Assembly (NCBI GenBank): GCA_964412395.1
Contig: CAYPOY010000338.1
Coordinates: forward strand, 1-5,629
Direction: 5' to 3'
Length of the DNA stretch: 5,629 nt
Origin: CAYPOY01 sp964412395
GTDB lineage: Bacteria; Chloroflexota; Anaerolineae; B4-G1
Part shown: positions 1 through 4,134 of the stretch, one piece after another
How positions within the stretch are numbered: the stretch's first letter is position 1
Layout of the letters: each line of letters starts with the position of its first letter
The notes under the pieces: generated by a model
What the model saw: the letters and a program-made list of their open reading frames with translations, nothing else
Told to the model about the DNA's origin: nothing
The model's database searches: none
Translations under genes and position numbers: made by a program

Positions 1-388
1 GCAATTTTTCGAGATCGTTATTCGTGATCCCAAGTCCCAAATAGCGCATAATCTGGTAAGCCGCATCTCCATCTCGCATATAGATACGGCGACATTTTCG
101 AGGGTCTATGTACCACGCCTCCCCGTGCTGCTGTACCTGTAAAAGAATTTTTCCCTTTAAGCGGTTTGCGGTTGTATTTGAGCAGGCACTCGTAGCGTCT
201 AGCATATCTTGAGGCGTTGAAACCGCTGGGATGCTATCCAAATCGCTATCTGTAATACCAAGCCCGAAAGAACGCATCATGCCATACGCGGTTACGCCGT
301 CACGCATGTAGTAGCGCGTTGAATCATCAGGATTTATATACCAAGCCTCCCCGTGTTCTTCAACTTGAAGCAATATGTGACCAGAAAG
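1..388 (-). other. Two GEAWY...LGLGIT modules in the C-terminal part of the surface protein
   Basis: Copy one covers residues 331-385 and copy two about 408-459, running off the window. Both carry ILLQV, then H-GEAWYI-(N/D)P, a Y-MRDG motif, AY-x-x-MR, and LGLGIT followed by DL. I recall this module as frequent and often repeated in Parcubacteria surface proteins; its biochemical role is unknown to me. Cys399 in the linker between copies and Cys429 in copy two may pair, which is a guess. Confidence 0.75.
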
Positions 389-1378
389 ATGTCGCATTAA
401 ATCATCATCGCGTTTCTTGGCATCAAATCTTCCAGCGGCTGGTGGCTCAGGTGCGACCACGGTATGTTCCGTATCCGTAAAAGTGATGGTTGTCGTATTA
501 GAGATCGGTACGCATTGAGTAGCGGCTTCATTCCAAGCCAATCCCGCAGAGCATTCGCAACTATCAGCCGAGCTAGTCAATGTTGAACCATTTGGACAGG
601 TCGGGGTCGAGACGTTTGGTGCTGTAGCTACTGTATTCTCAACGCAACGGCCTAGGCCGTCGCTCCAACCGAAGCCGGCATCACAATAACAATTTCCGTC
701 AACTCCTAAATAGCCGTTTATTGCATCGGGACAAATATCTTGCACTTCTAATGGCACGCATGAGCTTGTTAAGTCACTCCATTTATAGCCACTATTGCAG
801 TAGCAAGTTCCGTCTAATGCTAGATAGCCATTCACCGTGTCGGGGCATTGTAATGTCGGTGAATACGAAGGATAGTTGGATTCAGAAGGTTCATAAACAG
901 GTGAACTGTAATAAGAAGTGGAGGGGTTAGTATAGTAGGTGTAATCAGTGGGGTTAGTATAGGTCGTGTATGCTGGAGACGTATCAGAATTAATATAGGT
1001 CGTGTCTCCAAGTCTGTACGCACTTCCACTATTTCCCTTGTTGTCATTCCAATAAGTAGTTTCGCCAAGATCATACATGGTTCCCAGTGTTCCGGTATTG
1101 TCGCTATAGTATGTAGTATCGCCTAAATCATACGCGCTTCCATACAGTCCGTTATTATCGTTGTAATACAGTGTGTCTCCCAAGGTGTACGCACTTCCAT
1201 TATTGCCACTGTTATCATTCCAATAAGTTGTTCCTCCAAGATTATACATACTTCCAGTCGTACCATCGTCGTTTGTGAAGTATGTAGTGTCGCCAAGAGT
1301 ATAAAAGCTGGCGGCGTCAACTTGAACGGCAAGAGCAGAGAGAACTAGGACTAAAGAAATAAAGACGATTTTTTTCAT
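1..1378 (-). CDS. Modular secreted surface protein, Patescibacteria type (3' end outside window)
   Basis: This gene reads inward from ATG at 1378-1376 and stays open to base 1, giving 459 residues of an unfinished protein. Residues 1-22 form a signal peptide: MKK, a hydrophobic core, then V-D-A before the likely cleavage. Residues 28-131 hold five full 19-residue repeats plus part of a sixth (pattern LGDTTYxNDNxGxxGSAYx). Residues 132-175 are a Tyr/Ser/Thr/Pro-rich linker. Three EGF-like modules follow, with Cys at 178/192/194/207, 216/230/232/245 and 261/274/276/289. Residues 331-385 and about 408-459 are two GEAWY...YMRDG...LGLGIT modules, a design I associate with Patescibacteria surface proteins. 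An extracellular location and disulfide-bonded modules are inferred; the actual role (adhesion, host contact, envelope structure) is not shown. There is no good Shine-Dalgarno sequence, only GTGGGA directly before the start. A long structured leader lies upstream. I am confident it is a real gene and unsure of its function. Confidence 0.93.
   Translation of the reverse strand, partial: MKKIVFISLVLVLSALAVQVDAASFYTLGDTTYFTNDDGTTGSMYNLGGTTYWNDNSGNNGSAYTLGDTLYYNDNNGLYGSAYDLGDTTYYSDNTGTLGTMYDLGETTYWNDNKGNSGSAYRLGDTTYINSDTSPAYTTYTNPTDYTYYTNPSTSYYSSPVYEPSESNYPSYSPTLQCPDTVNGYLALDGTCYCNSGYKWSDLTSSCVPLEVQDICPDAINGYLGVDGNCYCDAGFGWSDGLGRCVENTVATAPNVSTPTCPNGSTLTSSADSCECSAGLAWNEAATQCVPISNTTTITFTDTEHTVVAPEPPAAGRFDAKKRDDDLMRHLSGHILLQVEEHGEAWYINPDDSTRYYMRDGVTAYGMMRSFGLGITDSDLDSIPAVSTPQDMLDATSACSNTTANRLKGKILLQVQQHGEAWYIDPRKCRRIYMRDGDAAYQIMRYLGLGITNNDLEKL
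512..847 (-). other. Three four-cysteine EGF-like modules in the surface protein
   Basis: Each module starts with C-P and has the spacing C-x(12-13)-C-x-C-x12-C. The first two are closely alike (CPDxxNGYLxxDGxCYC then W-S-D); the third is diverged and one residue shorter. The even cysteine number and export signal suggest two disulfides per module outside the membrane. This is a domain note inside the gene, not a separate gene. Confidence 0.7.
986..1297 (-). repeat. In-frame 57-nt tandem repeat array in the surface protein (5.5 units of 19 aa)
   Basis: Residues 28-131 of the surface protein consist of units starting with LGDTTY or close variants at residues 28, 47, 66, 85, 104 and 123. Units 1 and 4 share the ending G-S/T-M-Y, and units 2 and 5 share TYWNDN...GSAY. 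This suggests a three-unit block of 57 residues was itself duplicated. The conserved Gly, Asp/Asn and aromatic residues on a 19-residue period suggest a beta-rich repeat fold, which is inference. Confidence 0.85.
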
Positions 1379-1412
1379 ATTCCCACTATAGTTAAAGGGT
1401 ATATATACAAAG

Positions 1413-1552
1413 CCCCGCGCTAGCTAGGCCTTTCGGCCAAATACCCCTTTCGAGGTATCACCCATGACAGGACGCTGAACGCGGGGTTCAGTATCTGTCA
1501 TGGGGTTTAGTGCCATGCCCTGCTTTCGCGGGGTTTAGGCGGGTTTGATTGT
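1413..1552 (-). ncRNA. Highly structured 5' leader (riboswitch-like) of the surface-protein gene
   Basis: Read on the minus strand, the segment has five hairpins. CCCCGC/GCAGGG (1533-1528/1523-1518) has a GAAA loop. CCCATGACAG/CTGTCATGGG (1504-1495/1470-1461) encloses CTGAAC/GTTCAG (1491-1486/1480-1475). ATACCTC/GGGGTAT (1458-1452/1447-1441) has a GAAA loop, and so does GGCC/GGCC (1438-1435/1430-1427). The repeated GAAA loop and a T-G pair favour the minus strand. The loop of the central hairpin (CCCGC) can pair with CGCGGGG at 1419-1413 as a pseudoknot. A second CCCCGCG at 1533-1527 could compete for the same partner. With the promoter at 1559-1587 this is the leader of the gene starting at 1378. 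I do not recognise a known riboswitch or ribozyme class. It could instead be a separate small RNA. Confidence 0.6.
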
Positions 1553-1558
1553 GTAGAT

Positions 1559-1587
1559 ACTATAAACTCCCGGCATCTTGATGGCAA
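1559..1587 (-). promoter_or_regulatory. Sigma70-type promoter of the surface-protein gene and its leader
   Basis: On the minus strand, TTGCCA (1587-1582, one mismatch to TTGACA) and TATAGT (1564-1559, one mismatch to TATAAT) are separated by exactly 17 bases. Transcription would start near 1552 and run into the structured leader. A second TATAGT at 1390-1385 lacks a fitting -35 element. Confidence 0.68.
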
Positions 1588-1606
1588 ATGGAGCACATGC
1601 TATTCT
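1578..1606 (+). promoter_or_regulatory. Extended -10 promoter for the plus-strand non-coding transcript
   Basis: TTGATG (1578-1583), a 17-base spacer and TATTCT (1601-1606) preceded by TGC give a plausible extended -10 promoter with a start near 1613. It overlaps the minus-strand promoter, whose -35 lies in this spacer, so the two may compete for polymerase. The match is weaker than that of the opposite promoter. Confidence 0.5.
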
Positions 1607-1837
1607 GGTAACGTGGTTGGCAACTTCCACCGTCACTACCGAAGCCAGATTCAGTCCGTTTACGTGGCTTCGGGGATAGTGTGGCCTTCTGTCGCGCTAT
1701 CCACGAAGTGACGCAAGCGGATTTTTGAAAATTGAAGGCAACTTTGTCACATATCGTGGAGGCCACGTACTCCCGTCTGTCTTCTGGACGTTAAATTAGG
1801 AAGTGAAATTTATTCCGTTTTAGCGATATGTGAACCG

Positions 1838-1890
1838 CTCTAAAAAGCTCCCTTCTCCATGGAGTGAAACTGGAGTAAAAATTTTTAGAG
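1838..1890 (+). other. Large hairpin within the candidate ncRNA
   Basis: The outer arms CTCTAAAAA (1838-1846) and TTTTTAGAG (1882-1890) pair perfectly. Inside are CTCC/GGAG (1848-1851/1872-1875) and the palindrome CTCCATGGAG (1855-1864). No T-run follows on the plus strand. On the minus strand the GGAG arm is followed by CTTTTT, so a weak minus-strand terminator is also possible. Confidence 0.5.
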
Positions 1891-1975
1891 AGGAGTTGCA
1901 GGTAATTATTTTTTGATGCCGTTCGGCCATCTCCAAGCCGTAAAAGAAGGAGTAAAAATCGGCACAAAAAAAGTT

Positions 1976-2040
1976 AACCGAAGACCGCAAAGTCTTAGAG
2001 ACGAAATTTTGTCTTTTTGATTTTTCTGTCTTCGGTTTTT
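1976..2040 (+). terminator. Intrinsic terminator ending the non-coding transcript
   Basis: AACCGAAGAC (1976-1985) pairs over ten bases with GTCTTCGGTT (2028-2037), and the arm is followed by TTTTTATTTT. The loop is long (about 42 bases). It contains its own small hairpin and a GTCTT at 1992-1996 that could pair with AAGAC at 1981-1985 and so compete with the terminator stem. Confidence 0.65.
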
Positions 2041-2082
2041 ATTTTCCGTCTAACACAGCATAAGTAATTCCGCCGTTGAGCG

Positions 2083-2090
2083 GTGTATCT
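2083..2090 (+). promoter_or_regulatory. GTGTATCT motif, copy 1 (before the 54-residue gene)
   Basis: GTGTATCT lies five bases before the ATG at 2096, preceded by CCGCCGTTGAGCG. The flank can fold as CCGC/GCGG (2070-2073/2080-2083). The same octamer stands before the next two genes. Its role (promoter, operator or translation signal) is unknown. Confidence 0.35.
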
Positions 2091-2095
2091 GGATT

Positions 2096-2260
2096 ATGTT
2101 GTTAAGACCTCCAGATTTATCAATCCAAGAATTCCGCGATCTGTGGCAAGAATCCTACGGCGTGGCTTTGGATTATGAAATGGCAAGGCGGGAGGCGGAA
2201 AAGTTGCTCGCAGTGCTCGACCCCGCTTTTCTCCCGAAGGATAACAGCCCGCCTGATTGA
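2096..2260 (+). CDS. Small acidic helical protein, 54 aa
   Basis: ATG at 2096 to TGA at 2258-2260 encodes 54 residues starting MLLRPPDLSIQEF and continuing D-L-W-x-E-x-YG-V-x-L-x-x-E-x-A-x-x-E-A-x-x-L-L. This pattern of one helix, a YG turn, then a second amphipathic helix resembles small proteins I have seen next to recombinases in Patescibacteria. That memory is unverified and I assign no function. It begins 56 bases after the terminator and is the first gene of the plus-strand cluster; 87 bases separate it from the ATPase gene. There is no Shine-Dalgarno sequence, but GTGTATCT sits five bases before the start. A small regulator or adaptor fits its size and place. The codon pattern and composition look like real coding sequence. 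Confidence 0.72.
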   Translation: MLLRPPDLSIQEFRDLWQESYGVALDYEMARREAEKLLAVLDPAFLPKDNSPPD

Positions 2261-2279
2261 TGGTTTTCAAAGGAAAACT

Positions 2280-2293
2280 GCCACTGTGTATCT
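2280..2293 (+). promoter_or_regulatory. GCCACTGTGTATCT motif, copy 2 (before the ATPase gene)
   Basis: This 14-mer differs by one base from the copy at 3687-3700 and shares its last eight bases with copy 1. It lies 54 bases before the ATG of the ATPase gene. Given its distance it could be part of a promoter or an operator. Confidence 0.4.
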
Positions 2294-2312
2294 CTCTTAC
2301 TCTTAAAATAAA

Positions 2313-2335
2313 GTGCCCCCTCCTCACAGGGGCAC
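2313..2335 (+). promoter_or_regulatory. Hairpin in the 5' region of the ATPase gene
   Basis: GTGCCCC (2313-2319) and GGGGCAC (2329-2335) form a perfect seven-pair stem with a nine-base loop CTCCTCACA, twelve bases before the ATG. No T-run follows, so it is not a terminator. The start has no Shine-Dalgarno sequence, so the hairpin may influence initiation or protect the transcript's 5' end. Confidence 0.45.
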
Positions 2336-2347
2336 CAACCTAAATAT

Positions 2348-3670
2348 ATGACCGATTCTAACTCAAATCATACACCAAAAGTACCACCAAAAGCAATGCT
2401 TACATCTACACAAGACGGTAGGTATTCGCGGCCTATCAGTAAACCGAATCGAAACATTGAAATCGAAGACTGGCGAAAAACTATTGGCCAATACTTCCCA
2501 GAATTTCAAGCCGCCGCTGAAGTAGGCGTTGCCGTTCTCGCGCAATTGCTTATCAAAGACGTTCGCAACCCGTTTGGCCTCGTTTATGTGGACGTTCCAA
2601 GTGCGGGGAAAACGATCACGCTGAATTTCTTTTCCGGACTTGATGATTCGCTTGTCTATCCGACGGATAGCTTTACGCCCGCTTCTCTTGTCTCCCATGC
2701 TTCAAATCGTAAGCTAAAAGACTTGGAAAAAATTGATCTACTGCCACGCATCCGTTTTAGGACGCTCATTGTGCGCGACCTCGCGCCCATCTTCGCCGAA
2801 CGGCAAGAAAACTTGTTGAAAAATCTTGGCGTGATGACGCGCGTATTCGATGGGGAGGGCTACGAATCTGACAGCGGTGTCCATGGAAAACGAGGATATA
2901 AAGGCGACTACACGTTTATGCTACTGGCCGGATCAACGCCTATTGCTCCCCGCGTTTGGCGATTCATGGGAAATCTAGGGAGCCGCTTGTTCTTCCTAAA
3001 CATGAACTCCGGCGACAAAAATGAGGAGGAACTGGCTGACTTGCTCATTCAGGACGACTTCAAACTGAAGGAGCAAGCGTGCCGTAACGTAACGCGCGAT
3101 TTTGTTTTGACGCTTTGGTTACGGAATAAGGACGGCGTGACATGGAATAAAAAGGAAGACCCCCCGGAACTTCGGCGGATCATTGCCCGCTGTGCGATGT
3201 TGCTCGCGCACCTACGAGGGACAGTAAACGTATGGAGCGACGAGGAAAGCGGAAAGCAACATCATACGAATGTCGTGATTGAAAAGCCAACCCGCATTAC
3301 CCAGCTTCTGTACAACCTCGCACGCGGACATGCACTCGCATGCGGAAGATCAACGCTTCAAAATGAAGACGTGTGGCCATGTATTGAATTAGCTTTCAAT
3401 TCTGCCCCATACAATCGGATCAAGCTCATGGAGGCGTTGATCGAAAACGGCGGAACAGCTGATACAGGCACTGTGGAGGATGCGATATGTTGCTCCAACC
3501 CAACGGCGTTAAAAGAAATCGAAACTTTGCGCGTCCTTGGTCTTGTTGATGTTCAAGAAATCAGCAACGGAACAGCTGGGAGGCCTGAGAAGATTGTGAC
3601 GCTGGATAAAACATTCAGCTGGTTCTGTTCGGATGAATGTAAAAAATTACGTGCCATTCGCTCAATATAA
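2348..3670 (+). CDS. AAA+-like P-loop ATPase with C-terminal winged helix, mobile-element type
   Basis: This 440-residue protein starts at the first ATG after an in-frame TAA at 2309. Residues 1-40 are polar and likely disordered. The Walker A motif is a variant, V-P-S-A-G-K-T at 83-89, lacking the usual first Gly. A Walker B-like strand T-L-I-V-R-D-L is at 139-145. A sensor 1-like L-L-A-G-S-T-P is at 192-198, and G-S-R at 211-213 is a candidate arginine finger. The stretch K-P-T-R-I-T-Q-L-L-Y-N-L-A-R-G (313-327) resembles the lid of MCM-like AAA+ proteins. Residues 355-420 look like a winged helix. The TPASLVSH, LLP-I and DSGVHG(K)RGY blocks recall uncharacterised phage and plasmid ATPases, from memory only. 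Placed before a serine recombinase, a role in element replication, DNA processing or regulation is likely but unproven. Confidence 0.88.
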   Translation: MTDSNSNHTPKVPPKAMLTSTQDGRYSRPISKPNRNIEIEDWRKTIGQYFPEFQAAAEVGVAVLAQLLIKDVRNPFGLVYVDVPSAGKTITLNFFSGLDDSLVYPTDSFTPASLVSHASNRKLKDLEKIDLLPRIRFRTLIVRDLAPIFAERQENLLKNLGVMTRVFDGEGYESDSGVHGKRGYKGDYTFMLLAGSTPIAPRVWRFMGNLGSRLFFLNMNSGDKNEEELADLLIQDDFKLKEQACRNVTRDFVLTLWLRNKDGVTWNKKEDPPELRRIIARCAMLLAHLRGTVNVWSDEESGKQHHTNVVIEKPTRITQLLYNLARGHALACGRSTLQNEDVWPCIELAFNSAPYNRIKLMEALIENGGTADTGTVEDAICCSNPTALKEIETLRVLGLVDVQEISNGTAGRPEKIVTLDKTFSWFCSDECKKLRAIRSI

Positions 3671-3686
3671 TTCTTTAAGCGTTTCC

Positions 3687-3700
3687 GCCGCTGTGTATCT
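3687..3700 (+). promoter_or_regulatory. GCCGCTGTGTATCT motif, copy 3 (touching the 87-residue gene start)
   Basis: The motif ends directly at the ATG at 3701 and matches copy 2 in 13 of 14 bases. At this position it cannot be a -10 element for a leadered transcript of this gene. A translation signal or operator is more plausible, unless it is coincidence. Confidence 0.4.
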
Positions 3701-3964
3701 ATGACAAATACTCCCGACACCCCCATCCCTGAAAATTGGAAAGACCGAATTAAGTATATTTATTATATTGAACGGACGGGTCAAGAGACATACTCGCTCC
3801 GTACAGATTCCGGCTCTTTCCCAATGCCAATTAACGCGATCTTTAGCCAGCTTCCATTCAGGCGATTCTGCTTGAAAGAAATGAATATCATCCTTCCGAA
3901 AATTACGGATCAAAAATTCAACGAATTCATTGATGCACTGCCCATTAAAAATCGGAGGCATTGA
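3701..3964 (+). CDS. Hypothetical protein, 87 aa, mobile-element accessory
   Basis: ATG at 3701 to TGA at 3962-3964, 30 bases after the ATPase stop, so probably co-transcribed. The protein has a short Pro-rich start, then W-K-D-R-I-K-Y-I-Y-Y-I-E-R-T-G (residues 13-27), which reads like two beta strands with a turn. A middle part rich in Phe and Arg (F-R-R-F-C-L) and a helical C-terminus (K-F-N-E-F-I-D-A-L) follow. There are no membrane segments or recognisable catalytic motif. I do not recognise the family. The compact alpha/beta composition and its position between ATPase and recombinase suggest a small DNA- or RNA-associated accessory protein, an inference from context. The start lacks a Shine-Dalgarno sequence and is preceded immediately by the GTGTATCT motif. 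The opposite-strand frame here is weaker. Confidence 0.7.
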   Translation: MTNTPDTPIPENWKDRIKYIYYIERTGQETYSLRTDSGSFPMPINAIFSQLPFRRFCLKEMNIILPKITDQKFNEFIDALPIKNRRH

Positions 3965-3969
3965 TTATT

Positions 3970-4104
3970 ATGATTCAAATAGGTATCATGTCCGTGCTAC
4001 CCAACCGACGCATCCGTCAAAGCTATTTTTGTAGGTTCATCGCCTTTCAAGATGGGCGGTTCTGCCGACAAGCGATATGCTTTGGCGTAAGCGCGGTTGG
4101 GTAG
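3970..4104 (+). CDS. Possible 44-codon leader ORF before the recombinase
   Basis: ATG at 3970 to TAG at 4102-4104 encodes 44 residues (M-I-Q-I-G-I-M-S-V-L-P-N-R-R...). GGAGG at 3954-3958, eleven bases before the ATG, is the best Shine-Dalgarno sequence in the window and overlaps the end of the 87-residue gene. An in-frame TTG at 3961 is an alternative start. The frame runs through both arms of the inverted repeat, and its stop codon lies inside the right arm, so translation would open the structure. The residue pattern (many Arg, Cys, Phe) does not look like a folded protein. It may be a leader peptide that couples translation to recombinase expression, or simply chance. Confidence 0.3.
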   Translation: MIQIGIMSVLPNRRIRQSYFCRFIAFQDGRFCRQAICFGVSAVG

Positions 4105-4105
4105 C
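3996..4105 (+). repeat. Nested inverted repeat / structured RNA upstream of the recombinase
   Basis: The left arm GCTACCCAACCG-a-CGC (3996-4011) and right arm GCGCGGTTGGGTAGC (4091-4105) pair over 15 positions with one bulged A. Within them GTCAAAGC (4016-4023) pairs with GCTTTGGC (one T-G wobble). Further in, ATCGC pairs with GCGAT and CGG with CCG around TTCTG. The nested order gives one extended structure of about 110 nt. It could be a regulatory RNA, a small RNA, or a recombination or origin site read as a cruciform. It lies 29 bases before the recombinase ATG, where serine-integrase attachment sites are often found. Confidence 0.65.
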
Positions 4106-4111
4106 CAGAAC

Positions 4112-4126
4112 CGTCCTTTTTGGACG
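4112..4126 (+). promoter_or_regulatory. Small hairpin at the recombinase start
   Basis: CGTCC and GGACG pair around TTTTT and end eight bases before the ATG at 4135. The GGA in the right arm is the only Shine-Dalgarno-like triplet in range, so the hairpin could hide it and hold recombinase translation low. The stem is short and this is inference. Confidence 0.35.
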
Positions 4127-4134
4127 ATAACTCT

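Larger units (their letters stand above)
1613..2040 (+). ncRNA. Candidate ~430-nt structured non-coding RNA
   Basis: A promoter at 1578-1606 and an intrinsic terminator at 1976-2040 bracket about 430 bases with no convincing reading frame. Helices visible on either strand include CCGAAGCCA/TGGCTTCGG (1639-1647/1665-1673), flanked by CACTA/TAGTG (1634-1638/1677-1681). Others are CGTCAC/GTGACG (1631-1636/1708-1713, exclusive with the previous one), TCACATATCG/CGATATGTGA (1747-1756/1824-1833) and CTCTAAAAA/TTTTTAGAG (1838-1846/1882-1890). The sequence GGAGTAAAAAT occurs twice (1872-1882 and 1948-1958). I found no RNase P, tmRNA, SRP or 6S hallmark. Orientation rests on promoter and terminator. 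It could be a trans-acting RNA, an antisense regulator of the element, or the long leader of the 54-residue gene that follows. Confidence 0.5.

Noticed and set aside
721..930. 69-codon plus-strand ORF
   Set aside because: It is antisense to the cysteine-module part of the surface protein, which has a far better coding pattern.
832..1332. Minus-strand ORFs of 80 and 69 codons
   Set aside because: They are out-of-frame shadows of the repeat array of the surface protein; their Thr/Ile/Leu-rich periodicity comes from the 57-base repeat.
1475..1495. tRNA or tmRNA T-loop (GTTCAG) in the leader
   Set aside because: The loop lacks the TTCRA consensus and no acceptor stem or CCA end fits around it.
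1500..1552. Twister ribozyme, suggested by CCGCCTAA on the minus strand
   Set aside because: The required closing partner GGCGG is missing downstream on that strand, and the conserved internal core is absent.
1560..1766. 68-codon minus-strand ORF in the intergenic region
   Set aside because: Its residues are a mixture with no fold-like pattern, it overlaps strong helices and both promoters, and it has no ribosome binding site.
1838..1958. CRISPR-like repeats from the two GGAGTAAAAAT copies
   Set aside because: There are only two copies, 11 bases long, with no regular spacers and no cas genes in the window.
1613..2040. Retron or diversity-generating retroelement RNA
   Set aside because: No reverse transcriptase is present in the window, and no template/variable repeat pair was seen.
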